64,000 nt of DNA from Solibacillus silvestris (GTDB lineage: Bacteria; Bacillota; Bacilli; Bacillales_A; Planococcaceae), in contig CP014609.1 in NCBI GenBank assembly GCA_001586195.1, forward strand, positions 3,256,501 to 3,320,500, given 5' to 3'. The translations under genes were made by a program, and so were the position numbers. Positions 35,221 through 44,393 of the stretch are shown in pieces (position 1 is the stretch's first letter; the number at the start of each line of letters is the position of its first letter). Under the pieces are notes generated by a model. That model did not search any database. It was not told the DNA's origin and was given only the letters and a program-made list of their open reading frames with translations.

Positions 35221-36513
35221 ATGAATCAAGCAATTCCGTATACCTCACAAAGTATGATAGGGATTATTGTTCCTGGTATTTTGCAGGATACAATTAAAGA
35301 CGCATTACGTGGATTCCCTAATATCCAGCCACACTATTTTTTAACACAAGACTTTATAATGACGGATGAGTTACAGCAATTTATATACGAATATGAAATG
35401 CTTGTCGCTGCAGATCCTTATATTTTTCAGCAATTAAAGTTATATGATTCTTCTTTGCAACTTTATCAAATTAATAGTAGAGCGCTTCAGCTTTACGAAT
35501 TACTGTTAACCCATAAATTACAAAATGAACAGAAAGATTACTGTTTTGACTTGCTGCAACAAAGTACCATTTTGTCGATTACACATCAATTACAGCATAA
35601 AATTGATTTTGTGTTTTCTGTTGGCGAAACAGTTGAAGCCATATTAGATAATCATATGAGACATGCTAAACTTGGCTACTACCCTGTAACTACGATTGCA
35701 TCTGTCTATGAATTATTATGTGAGCACAATATCGAATGTCGCTATTTAATTCCGACAAAGCAAGAATTGATTGTTGCTTTCGAAAGGGTCCTATTGGCTT
35801 CTAAAGGGCGACAAAACAAAGAAAGCCAGATTGTATATGGTTTAATTCAATTTGAATCAATCGTTAAACAAGAACAGTCTAAAGTGGAGCAAATACTGCA
35901 GCAGTTCACACAGCAAATGGATGGTCATTTAATCATGTTGAATCCATTACAATATAGTTTTATTACGACACGTGGACAATTTGAGCGTGAAACTTTAGGA
36001 TACAAACATTTGCCGCTGCTTTCCCGCTTTACGGAAGAGCTGCATATCAATTGCACAATCGGTGTCGGTTTTGGGATCAATGCAAATGATTCCGGACGTC
36101 ATGCAAAACAAGCTCTCTACCAGGCAAATGAAAACGGACCAAACCTTTGTTATATCGTGCGTGAAGACAATAGTGTAATCGGTCCGATCGATACGACCGT
36201 TTTTATTAACTATGAACAGTACCCGCTGGTCATAACGGATTTAAGATTATTGGAGCGGGCCGAAAAAGCCGGTATGTCTGCTTCCTATATATCCAAATTA
36301 ATGGGTCGTATTATGAAGCACCAAAAATTTATTTATACGGCTGAAGAACTTGCTCAAACACTGAACATTACGTTACGTAGTGCAAATCGGATCCTACTAA
36401 AATGGCTAGATGCAGGACTTGTTGATATTATCGGCGAGGAAAAGGTAGCCCACCGCGGTCGTCCTAAACGCATCTACTATATCCAGTTTTTAGAAGATAT
36501 TAAAAATCAGTGA
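35221..36513 (+). CDS. Regulator with degenerate GGDEF-like domain and winged helix
   Basis: A 430-aa protein in three parts. Residues 1-150 resemble a PrpR_N/receiver-like sensor. The middle (about 200-330) has HLIMLNPLQYSFITTRG and INCTIGVGFGINANDSGRHAKQALYQANENG, which look like the core strand and the last helix of a GGDEF cyclase, but no GGDEF signature is present. The last 70 residues (AEELAQTLNITLRSANRILLKWLDAGLV) form a winged helix. The ATG at 35221 is used because GGGAGG precedes it. It is divergent from the sugar genes and overlaps the convergent Gfo/Idh gene by seven bases, so it is probably the pathway regulator. Confidence 0.55.
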   Translation: MNQAIPYTSQSMIGIIVPGILQDTIKDALRGFPNIQPHYFLTQDFIMTDELQQFIYEYEMLVAADPYIFQQLKLYDSSLQLYQINSRALQLYELLLTHKLQNEQKDYCFDLLQQSTILSITHQLQHKIDFVFSVGETVEAILDNHMRHAKLGYYPVTTIASVYELLCEHNIECRYLIPTKQELIVAFERVLLASKGRQNKESQIVYGLIQFESIVKQEQSKVEQILQQFTQQMDGHLIMLNPLQYSFITTRGQFERETLGYKHLPLLSRFTEELHINCTIGVGFGINANDSGRHAKQALYQANENGPNLCYIVREDNSVIGPIDTTVFINYEQYPLVITDLRLLERAEKAGMSASYISKLMGRIMKHQKFIYTAEELAQTLNITLRSANRILLKWLDAGLVDIIGEEKVAHRGRPKRIYYIQFLEDIKNQ

Positions 36514-37346
36514 TTTTTGCTTGCAACATACTTTATTTGTTCTAATAGTTTAATTGTTTGCAATGTGTCTGTTTGATCAATGGCACTTTTTCTTTCTATA
36601 AAAAATTGCACTATCGCATCAATCAGGTGATCATAAAAACGAATATCTCCTTCAGCAATTTCAAACCATTCACTTTGCTGCTGTGTATGTGCTACAAACT
36701 GAAAACTTTGATGATGCTGTAAGTAACCGCGAATTGTAGATACTGTCCCGTCTTGAAATGTTAACGTAATAAAGTGTTGCTGATTATTAAAAGTAACAGC
36801 TATGTCTTTGACAGAAGTTCCTTTTAACGCACTGATCATTTCCACTGCATGTATTCCATAGTAGGAATAGTCGAATTCCTGCAGCATCGGCAGAGGGGTT
36901 ATAATGTCCACTGCCTCGATGCTTTTATGAGATTTTGCCAGTTGAATTTCTTCAGCAAAGCGTAATGCTGAGCAGCTCATCAAAGGTATTCCCTTTTCAT
37001 TGGCAAGCTCTATAATAGAACTCGCCTGCTCATAATTTTGTGCCAGTGGTTTATCGATAAATATAGGTTTATCAGATGGAGACAATTCTGCAAATTGCTC
37101 GAAATGCTGTGAGGCATCAACCGATGTAATGATAAACGCATCACAAATGTTTGCCAGTTCCTGTAGTGTAGTAATAAAAGGTATTCCATTTTTACGTAAC
37201 TCCCCTGAAACTCGGTCAATTCGGTTTCTGCTTAATTCAATTGAAGATCCTCCGCGATAAGCGAATAGCTCATGACCTTTTTTCTTCAGCCTTTCACTAA
37301 ACGCTAATGCATGAGTTGAATCTGTTCCGATCATACCTATTTTCAT
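36507..37346 (-). CDS. Gfo/Idh/MocA oxidoreductase 3 (short)
   Basis: A 279-aa protein with the Rossmann start MKIGMIGTDSTHALAFSERL and the catalytic DKPLAQN motif at about 98-104. The C-terminal domain is shorter than usual, and the GGG..D..xH signature of the other members reads YSYYGIHAVEMISAL. It is the last gene of the ABC-transporter operon, nine bases after the MalG-type permease gene. Probably a dehydrogenase acting on the imported sugar or its derivative. Confidence 0.8.
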   Translation of the reverse strand: MKIGMIGTDSTHALAFSERLKKKGHELFAYRGGSSIELSRNRIDRVSGELRKNGIPFITTLQELANICDAFIITSVDASQHFEQFAELSPSDKPIFIDKPLAQNYEQASSIIELANEKGIPLMSCSALRFAEEIQLAKSHKSIEAVDIITPLPMLQEFDYSYYGIHAVEMISALKGTSVKDIAVTFNNQQHFITLTFQDGTVSTIRGYLQHHQSFQFVAHTQQQSEWFEIAEGDIRFYDHLIDAIVQFFIERKSAIDQTDTLQTIKLLEQIKYVASKNH

Positions 37347-37355
37347 AGAATCCCC

Positions 37356-38159
37356 CTATTTAATACCTGACATTGTAATCCCTTCTGTAAAATAACGTTG
37401 GAAGAAAATAAATATTAAAAATGTCGGTATAAATGAAATTGTTGCTCCTGCCATTTCGACACCGAAGTTCCCTTCTTTTCCAAGCATCGAGGCAAGACCA
37501 ACTGTAACAGGGAACATCTTTTCATTTGTTAAATAAATTAATGGCTGGAATAAGTCATTCCAATTTGAAATAAAAGCAAAAGTTCCTACTGTCGCAATTA
37601 CCGGAAATGACAGCGGCAAGATAATCTTGAAGAAGATTTGCCAGTCATTTGCACCGTCAATATAAGCGGCCTCTTCCAAATCTTTCGGTATCCCCTGTAA
37701 AAATTGTCGTACTAAAAATACCCCCATAATTGCCCATAATTCCGGTACAATCAATGCCCAATATGTATTAATCCATCCAAAATCGGCGAACATAATATAT
37801 TTGGGAATAATAAATAACTGTTGTGGAATCATGATGACTGCCATGAAAATCCAAAAAATTGCTTCTTTACCCCAAAATTGCTTTTTCGCAAATATATAAC
37901 CGAGTAGTGCCGCAAACAGCATTTGTGTTATAACAGGAATGACAGTAATAACGATAGAGTTCCAAATCCACCGTATAAAAATCCCATTTGTAAAAATTGT
38001 TATATAGTTTTGGATTGATGGATTGGTCGGCAGCCAAAACAGCGGATCAATCTGTGCCTGTTTCACTTCTTTTAATGACCCGAACACCATAATGATGAAT
38101 GGCATTATAAAAATGACCGCTAATATTGCTAATGCTGTATAAGAGATTACTTTTTTCAT
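37356..38159 (-). CDS. Carbohydrate ABC permease (MalG type)
   Basis: A 267-aa membrane permease with six predicted helices. The EAA loop is EEAAYIDGANDWQIFFKIILPLS. It forms the translocation pore with the MalF-type partner. Its start follows GGAAGGAGC. No ABC ATPase gene is in the operon, so the pore must borrow one, most likely the MsmX-like protein at 23.3-24.4 kb. Confidence 0.9.
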   Translation of the reverse strand: MKKVISYTALAILAVIFIMPFIIMVFGSLKEVKQAQIDPLFWLPTNPSIQNYITIFTNGIFIRWIWNSIVITVIPVITQMLFAALLGYIFAKKQFWGKEAIFWIFMAVIMIPQQLFIIPKYIMFADFGWINTYWALIVPELWAIMGVFLVRQFLQGIPKDLEEAAYIDGANDWQIFFKIILPLSFPVIATVGTFAFISNWNDLFQPLIYLTNEKMFPVTVGLASMLGKEGNFGVEMAGATISFIPTFLIFIFFQRYFTEGITMSGIK

Positions 38160-38183
38160 TTATCTGCTCCTTCCCGCACCAGC

Positions 38184-39101
38184 TTAATAATAATTTGGAT
38201 CTTTCCCAATATATTTACGTTGTATTAACGAGATAATTAGAATGATAAAGAACAACACATATGATAAAACTGCTGCATAGCTTAAATTCAAGCTTGTAAA
38301 TCCTTGATGGTACAAGTAATACACGATTGTTGTTGTTGAGTAGTTCGGTCCCCCATTCGTTAACAAGAACGCCGAGTCGAAAATTTGGAATGAACCAATC
38401 GTTGTTGTAATCGCCACGTAAAAGTGAATAGGCTTTAACATCGGAAATGTAACTTTCCAGAAGATTTTCCATGGACTAGCACCATCGATACGTGCTGCTT
38501 CATACAATTGACGGTCGATGGATTGTAAACCCGCATAATAGTAAATCATTGTTGTACCCGCTACTTTAAAAATACTTAATCCTGCCAAGACTAGAAGTGC
38601 CTGTGATGAACTAGATAAAAACAGCTGCGGGTTAAATCCGACAAAACCGATTAAATAGTTGATAAAGCCATCTTCTGTCCCACGGAACAGCCATCCCCAA
38701 ATTCCTGCGATAATTACGAATGATGTAACAACAGGCAAGAAAAACAACCCTTTGAAAAACCCTGAAAATTTAACCCCTGAATTAATGATTACTGCCAAAA
38801 TTAGGCCAAGTGCCATTGTCGGAACTATATAATAGATGGAAAACTTAACAGTATTCCATATTGCTTTCCAAGCGATTTCATCATCAAGTAGACTTTTCCA
38901 ATGTTTTAACCCAACGAACTCTGGGTCCCCGATAATTTTCCAGTCATGAAATGTTAAATAAAAACTTAAAACAAATGGGTATACTTGAAAAATGATAAAA
39001 TGAATAATTACTGGAATGAGCACGACATAGACTAACAAATTTTTATTTAGCTCTCTTTTTATCCGTGCACTAAGTGATTGTTTAGAAGTTGTAGAGGTCA
39101 C
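38184..39101 (-). CDS. Carbohydrate ABC permease (MalF type)
   Basis: A 305-aa permease with about six transmembrane helices and the EAA loop LYEAARIDGASPWKIFWKVTFPML. The GTG at 39101 is chosen because AAAGGG lies eight bases before it; an in-frame GTG three codons earlier overlaps that site. It is the second gene after the binding protein, separated by a stem-loop likely to stabilise or limit the transcript. Confidence 0.9.
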   Translation of the reverse strand: MTSTTSKQSLSARIKRELNKNLLVYVVLIPVIIHFIIFQVYPFVLSFYLTFHDWKIIGDPEFVGLKHWKSLLDDEIAWKAIWNTVKFSIYYIVPTMALGLILAVIINSGVKFSGFFKGLFFLPVVTSFVIIAGIWGWLFRGTEDGFINYLIGFVGFNPQLFLSSSSQALLVLAGLSIFKVAGTTMIYYYAGLQSIDRQLYEAARIDGASPWKIFWKVTFPMLKPIHFYVAITTTIGSFQIFDSAFLLTNGGPNYSTTTIVYYLYHQGFTSLNLSYAAVLSYVLFFIILIISLIQRKYIGKDPNYY

Positions 39102-39133
39102 ATGCCTCACCCTTTCTGTACTTGAAGTAATGA

Positions 39134-39162
39134 GAGAGTTTGATCTTCTAGACCAAACTCTC
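39134..39162 (-). terminator. Stem-loop after the sugar-binding protein gene
   Basis: GAGAGTTTG/CAAACTCTC perfect 9-bp stem between the binding protein and permease genes. It has no T run in the direction of transcription, so it probably acts on mRNA stability or gives partial attenuation. Confidence 0.55.
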
Positions 39163-39170
39163 CTTTTAAA

Positions 39171-40478
39171 TTATTTGTTAATTAACTTATCAATTGCGTC
39201 TGCCGATTTATCCGCAGCTTCCTGAGGAGATTGTTTTCCTTCTAACATTGCTTGAATTTCCGCTTGAACTAAAGGCATAATATTACGGCCTTCTGGATGA
39301 ATAATACCTGGCTTCGCATATTGTGTGTACTCCGCTAACTGAGCCATGTATTGTTGTGAATCGAAAATATCCTTCGCTTCATCACGTGTCGGGATATATT
39401 GTGTAATATTATTGAATGTACGTTGGTTATCTGTGTTTGTAACATACTTCATGAACTCTGCCGCAGCTTCCGGATTTTTAGAAATCGCCGAACCTACAAA
39501 CATCCCAACAGTACCGTAAGTTAACTGCTCTGCATCTTTTAATGGAGGAGCAATAACAAAGTCAAATGGCTTCTCAGCTAATAAACGGTTTACCGAAATC
39601 CCAGAACCATTTACAGCTAATAATTTTCCGCCGAAGTACAGTGAGTCATGATCAAGCGCCGTAATTGAATCTTGAGGAATCCATCCCTTTGTATACATTT
39701 CGTTAATTAATTCAAATGACTTAACTGCTTCAGGCTTGTTAATTAAGATGTTATTATCTTCATCAATTACGTTACCGCCAGCTTGCCATAAAAATGGATA
39801 AAGCGTGTTATTTAAAGAACCTCCACCTGCATATGAGAAAGCATAATAACCTGCTGCTTTTGCCTTTTCAGCTAAAGCTTTAAATTCATCCCATGTTGTC
39901 GGAAGGCTGTTTTCATCTACGCCTAATTCCGTCAAAATATTTTTGTTATAAATTAAAGACTCTGCCGTTTGTAAAATTGGCATCCCATACTGTTTGCCTT
40001 TCCAGCTTGTTGCTTCGATGGCAGTCGGTACGAAGCCGCTTAACTCTTCATCTGTAACATATTGCGATATATCTAAAATTAATTGTTGCTCTGCATATTG
40101 TGGCATCTGGTCGGGAATTACATAGAATACGTCCGGACCTTGACCAGCCGCTAAAGCTGTTAAGATTTTTTGGTCACGATTTGCCCAAGGAATTTGTTCG
40201 AAGTTTACTTTAACCCCTGTTTCTGCTTCAAAGTCCGATGCAAATGTTTTCCACATATCCCCTTCACCTGTTGAGCCGTCTGTATAAGGGTGTGCCCAAA
40301 CTGTGATTTCACCTGATAATCCTGAAGACTCTTCTGTATCTGTGTTAGCGCTTCCATTATCCGAATTGGTATTCGCATCTGTCGTTGTCGTTTCATCTTC
40401 GCTACATGCAGCCATAACAACAGAAAGCACTAATACTAAAAATAGCAGTCCCAACTTTTTAAAAATTGTATTACTCAT
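39171..40478 (-). CDS. Extracellular sugar-binding lipoprotein
   Basis: A 435-aa family-1 solute-binding protein. The lipoprotein signal ends in VMAAC (C25), followed by an acidic low-complexity linker (TTTDANTNSDNGSANTDTEE). The binding lobe begins GEITVWAHPY. The ligand cannot be read from the sequence. It is first in the order binding protein, two permeases and Gfo/Idh, and it defines the pathway substrate. The start follows AAAGGGGGATGGGTT. Confidence 0.9.
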   Translation of the reverse strand: MSNTIFKKLGLLFLVLVLSVVMAACSEDETTTTDANTNSDNGSANTDTEESSGLSGEITVWAHPYTDGSTGEGDMWKTFASDFEAETGVKVNFEQIPWANRDQKILTALAAGQGPDVFYVIPDQMPQYAEQQLILDISQYVTDEELSGFVPTAIEATSWKGKQYGMPILQTAESLIYNKNILTELGVDENSLPTTWDEFKALAEKAKAAGYYAFSYAGGGSLNNTLYPFLWQAGGNVIDEDNNILINKPEAVKSFELINEMYTKGWIPQDSITALDHDSLYFGGKLLAVNGSGISVNRLLAEKPFDFVIAPPLKDAEQLTYGTVGMFVGSAISKNPEAAAEFMKYVTNTDNQRTFNNITQYIPTRDEAKDIFDSQQYMAQLAEYTQYAKPGIIHPEGRNIMPLVQAEIQAMLEGKQSPQEAADKSADAIDKLINK

Positions 40479-40510
40479 AACCCATCCCCCTTTTCATTTT
40501 CCCTCTGTAT

Positions 40511-40534
40511 AAAAATAGCAAAATAGCTATTTTT
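40511..40534. promoter_or_regulatory. Inverted repeat upstream of the sugar-binding protein gene
   Basis: AAAAATAGC/GCTATTTTT, a perfect 9-bp dyad with a six-base gap, between the divergent binding protein and YesL genes. It could be an operator or a terminator-like hairpin. Confidence 0.3.
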
Positions 40535-40646
40535 TCCAGACTACAAAAAAACGAGGAGGAACTCAAGTCCATTAAAAGTCCTTAATTTAAATTGTACAAT
40601 TTTTCAGACTTATTTAATTTATAATAATAGCAAGGGGGGGATCATT

Positions 40647-41267
40647 ATGACATTTTGGGACGGCTTTTACAGTTTTGGTGTTAAGCTATTAAAAATAATT
40701 TACTTGAACTTTCTATGGCTGTTTTTTTCTGCGATCGGACTTTTCGCTTTCGGTCTGTTTCCAGCGACGATTGCATTATTTACGATTACAAGACAATTTC
40801 TGCTCGATATTGATAAGCCGATTACTCGAACATTTTGGGAAGTGTATAAAAATGAGTGGGTTAGAGGAAATGGGTATGCGGTGATTAGCTATATTATCGT
40901 GCTCATTTTAGCAATCGACTTTTATGCTATTTATATGTTTGACTCTTTATCAATTCTTCTTATTCCAACTTTCATCATTGCCTTTATCATTTTTGGTACG
41001 TTGTTTTTCTTCTTTCCTGTATACGTCCATTTTGATCTAGCATTTTTGCCAATGATAAAACAAGCATTTTTATTTACGATTACTTCGCCTTTCACAGTCA
41101 TTTTAAATGCGTTAAGTATCGTATTGATCTATGGCATTTTCAACATTATGCCAGGTGCAATCCCTTTATTTGCCGGAAGTGTGGTTAGTTTGTTCGTGAT
41201 GAAATTCTCGCTTCGTTCCTTTAAGAAAATTGAACAAGGGAAAGTATCGGAGGCTGTAACATTATGA
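40647..41267 (+). CDS. YesL/DUF624 membrane protein
   Basis: A 206-aa protein with about five transmembrane helices in the DUF624 (YesL) family, found next to carbohydrate ABC transporters in Bacillales. The N-terminal helices contain the family GLFPATIALFTITRQFL segment. Role unknown, presumably assistance to sugar uptake or envelope maturation. It overlaps the next gene by four bases (ATGA) and is divergent from the binding protein gene. Start after AAGGGGGGG. Confidence 0.75.
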   Translation: MTFWDGFYSFGVKLLKIIYLNFLWLFFSAIGLFAFGLFPATIALFTITRQFLLDIDKPITRTFWEVYKNEWVRGNGYAVISYIIVLILAIDFYAIYMFDSLSILLIPTFIIAFIIFGTLFFFFPVYVHFDLAFLPMIKQAFLFTITSPFTVILNALSIVLIYGIFNIMPGAIPLFAGSVVSLFVMKFSLRSFKKIEQGKVSEAVTL

Positions 41268-42157
41268 ACGGACTGCACCCTGAACTATTTGAAAGTATTA
41301 ATCGTAAATTAAAAAATTTTCGTACCTTCGAGCAGCTGATCATGAACAGAACATTTGTCCATTTTTCAGAGCAAAATTACCAACTTGAAAATTGCTCAAT
41401 CGAAGAAATGATGATAGGAAATATACGAGTCATCCGTATACAGCCGAAGAATGCAGTACAAAATATGCCAGGCTTTATTTGGTTTCATGGCGGGGGTATG
41501 GTGTTCGGCAGTCCGGATGACAGCTTACCTTATGTAACAGATTTTGTACATAACTTCCAAGCGGTAGTGTTCATCCCGCAATATCGTCTCGCTCCGGAAA
41601 ATCCTTATCCTGCTGCTTTAGAAGACGGGTATGAGCTGTTAAAGTGGATTAGTGAACATGCAAGTAGTCTGAATATAGATCCAATGAAAATAATTGTAAG
41701 TGGTGGCAGTGCCGGGGGAAATTTGGCATTGGCCATTGCTTTAAAATCACGAGATGAAATAGGGCCAAAAATAGCAGCGGTTTTACCGTTGTACCCGATG
41801 CTGGATGCAAAAGAAAGGCCATTTCATAAAAAGTTTACTTCACCTGCTATATGGAATGCAGAAAAAAATAAAAAAAGTTGGCGTGCTTATTTACCGGGTA
41901 CCGACAATATTTCTCCATACGCATCGCCTTTTTATGCGAATGTTGAAGGACTTCCGCCTGTTTATACATTTATCGGAACTCACGATTTATTTTACGAGGA
42001 AGTATGTGAGTTTGTGGATAAGCTACAGCAAGCCCGTGTACAAGTCCAATTTGATATTTATCAAGGGTGTACACACGGATTTGATTTAGAAGAAATACCT
42101 ATTGCCCGTGAAGCGAAAAACCGGCTTTTAAATATTACTTCGAAATTATTAAAGTAA
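41264..42157 (+). CDS. Alpha/beta hydrolase (HSL family)
   Basis: A 297-aa esterase-like enzyme. The oxyanion motif is WFHGGGMVFGS at about 70-80, the nucleophile is in SGGSAGGN (family GDSAGG), and the His lies in CTHGFD with Asp in GTHDLF nearby. It is cytoplasmic and may remove acyl groups from the sugar substrate. It is coupled to the YesL gene. The nucleophile motif has SGGSAGG rather than GDSAGG, a small departure from the consensus. Confidence 0.8.
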   Translation: MNGLHPELFESINRKLKNFRTFEQLIMNRTFVHFSEQNYQLENCSIEEMMIGNIRVIRIQPKNAVQNMPGFIWFHGGGMVFGSPDDSLPYVTDFVHNFQAVVFIPQYRLAPENPYPAALEDGYELLKWISEHASSLNIDPMKIIVSGGSAGGNLALAIALKSRDEIGPKIAAVLPLYPMLDAKERPFHKKFTSPAIWNAEKNKKSWRAYLPGTDNISPYASPFYANVEGLPPVYTFIGTHDLFYEEVCEFVDKLQQARVQVQFDIYQGCTHGFDLEEIPIAREAKNRLLNITSKLLK

Positions 42158-42165
42158 CCGCAATA

Positions 42166-42202
42166 TGGAGGCCCGTAGTATTTTTCACGGACCTCCACTT
42201 TT
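42166..42202 (+). terminator. Terminator between hydrolase and GNAT genes
   Basis: TGGAGGCCCGT/ACGGACCTCCA (one internal mismatch) followed by a T run, at the convergence of the two genes. Confidence 0.75.
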
Positions 42203-43074
42203 TATGCCAATCCACTATATGGATAAAGCAAATTATTAGGATACACAATTTCTTTTTGGTTTTTTACAAACATAGCCCCATCATCTATGAACACATCTTG
42301 CGTGACAGGAAGCTTTATATCATCCGGTGTAAAGCACAGCCTGATCTGTTCAGATTGAATTGGTAAACAACCGAGTATTTCTTGTATATTAACCGGCTCT
42401 TTAGAAATCACATCAATTAACTCCGCATGTTGGGCTGTTTCATTTAAAATGACAAATGCCTGAAACTTTGGCACATAGTAAATACAATCCTGGTATTGTG
42501 TCAATGCATGGAACATCACAATATTTTCATTTTGAACCATACTCATTTTCTGACTAACAGGTTTTCTAAAAACAGTTGTTTCATAAAATATGTTTCTTGT
42601 CGGTTTATCTTCCAAGTTAACTTTCTTTACTTCTGTATAAACCGGTTCAATGTCTTTTTTATCCACAGTAAATGTAGATTGCGTCCGAGTTTCAAAACCA
42701 AACTTCGGATAAAAGTCCAATACTGTTTTGTTTGCAAACAAGTATATGATATTTGCATCCACATGATCTTCCATAACTTTTTCCATAAGCTGACGCGATA
42801 ATCCTTTTCCTTGGAATGTTGGATTTGTCATAACAGTTCCGATTTGAACTGCTTTATACTGCCTGCCATCCAAAATCATCGTTCCATGACTGGTAGAAAC
42901 ATTGGCTACTATTTCACCATCCACTTCAAATACATAAGGACAATATGTATCGTTCCAATACCCTAGCTCATCCCATTGTCTAAAATTCAAACCAAAAGTA
43001 TCATTTGCCAGTTTAAAGAAACTCCCTTTCAACTGCGGATTAAGGCGCACAGCTTCCCCTTTTATGAAATTCAC
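42202..43074 (-). CDS. GNAT acetyltransferase
   Basis: A 290-aa protein. The acetyl-CoA site is VMTNPTFQGKGLSRQLMEKVME near residues 80-100. A second domain of about 120 residues follows, which may be a GNAT-like or sterol-carrier-type fold as in Eis enzymes. It overlaps nagA by four bases, so the two are co-translated. A role in N-acetylation of amino sugars or of a cell component is possible; the substrate is unknown. Confidence 0.7.
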   Translation of the reverse strand: MNFIKGEAVRLNPQLKGSFFKLANDTFGLNFRQWDELGYWNDTYCPYVFEVDGEIVANVSTSHGTMILDGRQYKAVQIGTVMTNPTFQGKGLSRQLMEKVMEDHVDANIIYLFANKTVLDFYPKFGFETRTQSTFTVDKKDIEPVYTEVKKVNLEDKPTRNIFYETTVFRKPVSQKMSMVQNENIVMFHALTQYQDCIYYVPKFQAFVILNETAQHAELIDVISKEPVNIQEILGCLPIQSEQIRLCFTPDDIKLPVTQDVFIDDGAMFVKNQKEIVYPNNLLYPYSGLA

Positions 43075-44255
43075 TGCAATCCCTCCTTTTTAAAATTTTC
43101 GTAAATTATTTTTCCTTCTGAAACAGTTAATACAACTTCTTCGTTTTCGTTAACTATATAAAAGTCAGCATCTTTACCAATTTCAATTGACCCTTTATTT
43201 TCAAACAACCCTAACAGCTTTGCACTGTTAGTTGCAGTCAGCTTAGCTAGTGTCACATTTGATAATCCGAGCCAGTCTTTCATATTTTTTCGGGCCTTGT
43301 TTAAATTCAGCGTACTTCCAGCAAGCGCGTCACTCCCGACTAATTTACATAAGCCATCTTCTACCCGGACTTGTTGTCCACCTAAATCATAAATACCGTC
43401 TGTTAATCCGGTTGCGCGCATACTGTCTGATATTAATATCATTCGGTCTTCACCAATCTTGTCGTAAATAAAGCGAATCATGTCCGGATGAATATGAAAT
43501 CCGTCAGCAATAATTTCCAGCATACACTCACTTTGCAGTAATGCGACCTGCAAGCCGGGCTCCCTATGATGGATCGGCCTCATCCCATTACAAAAATGAG
43601 TGGCATTCTGAATAAGCTGTTGTCTCAATAATACCTTTGTCTCATCATAGGTGGCATCTGAGTGACCAATGGATGCTACAATGCCGTTATGTTTTAAGTA
43701 CGTTGCAAGCTTATGGCCTTTATCTAGCTCTGCCGCTAGTGTAACAAGCTTAATTTCGTATTGGGCAGACCTGTTTAGATGGTCAAATATTTCTACAGAA
43801 GGTTTTATAATAAACTGATCGGACTGTGCCCCTTTTTGAATCGGGCTAATGAAAGGACCTTCTAAATGTATGCCTGCAATTTTTGCACCTTTTACATTGT
43901 TTTTCATATTCGCAATCGCTTGTACAACACGCTCGATTTGATTTTCTTCCGCAGTCATCGTTGTCGCTAAAAAGGTTGTCACCCCGTGTTTTGCAAGTGC
44001 CGTACTTATCGTATTTAGACTGCTTTCCGTTCCGTCCATTACATCAGCACCTGATATTCCGTGAATATGCTGATCAATCATCCCCGGCATCATTTTATAA
44101 GCTGTCTTTGTTTCTACCAGATCGACCTTTTCAGGTAATTCATCCCTTTTGCAAAACTGAACTATTTTTCCACCTTCAATTACAGCGTAACAATCATCCT
44201 CTATCCGCTGTTCCCGGATAATTTGGAGTGGTCCAATACACCATGTTTTTTCCAT
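43071..44255 (-). CDS. nagA: N-acetylglucosamine-6-phosphate deacetylase
   Basis: A 394-aa amidohydrolase. Metal-site motifs are MIDQHIHGISG, HLEGPFIS, IGHSDAT and NATHFCNGMRPIHHREPG, and the catalytic Asp is in LISDSMRATGL. It removes acetate from GlcNAc-6-P to give GlcN-6-P. The M at 44255 is chosen because GAGGGGGG precedes it. No nagB is adjacent. NagA beside the sugar locus hints that an N-acetylated amino sugar is released by the pathway. Confidence 0.9.
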   Translation of the reverse strand: MEKTWCIGPLQIIREQRIEDDCYAVIEGGKIVQFCKRDELPEKVDLVETKTAYKMMPGMIDQHIHGISGADVMDGTESSLNTISTALAKHGVTTFLATTMTAEENQIERVVQAIANMKNNVKGAKIAGIHLEGPFISPIQKGAQSDQFIIKPSVEIFDHLNRSAQYEIKLVTLAAELDKGHKLATYLKHNGIVASIGHSDATYDETKVLLRQQLIQNATHFCNGMRPIHHREPGLQVALLQSECMLEIIADGFHIHPDMIRFIYDKIGEDRMILISDSMRATGLTDGIYDLGGQQVRVEDGLCKLVGSDALAGSTLNLNKARKNMKDWLGLSNVTLAKLTATNSAKLLGLFENKGSIEIGKDADFYIVNENEEVVLTVSEGKIIYENFKKEGLQ

Positions 44256-44293
44256 GAACATTTCCCCCCTCTACCTCGCCTTATATATTCCCC

Positions 44294-44322
44294 ATTATTA
44301 GCCTATACTTGTCATTTTTCAA
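44294..44322 (-). promoter_or_regulatory. Candidate SigA promoter of nagA
   Basis: On the minus strand -35 TTGAAA (44317-44322) and -10 AATAAT (44294-44299) are separated by 17 bases. Confidence 0.5.
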
Positions 44323-44346
44323 GAAAATTCCTTTTTTAGCCAAAAT

Positions 44347-44383
44347 AAAACGGCAGTCCAATTTAAAAATGGACTGCCGTTTC
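44347..44383 (-). terminator. Terminator of gatCAB
   Basis: AAACGGCAGTCCA/TGGACTGCCGTTT, a perfect stem, followed by T residues on the minus strand. Confidence 0.85.
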
Positions 44384-44393
44384 TAAGAAGAAA

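Noticed and set aside
24416-44255. Sialic acid (nan) catabolic locus
   Set aside because: DapA-type lyase, ROK kinase, NagA and Gfo/Idh recall nan loci, but no NanE, sialidase or NanA-type motif is present and the lyase is too long.
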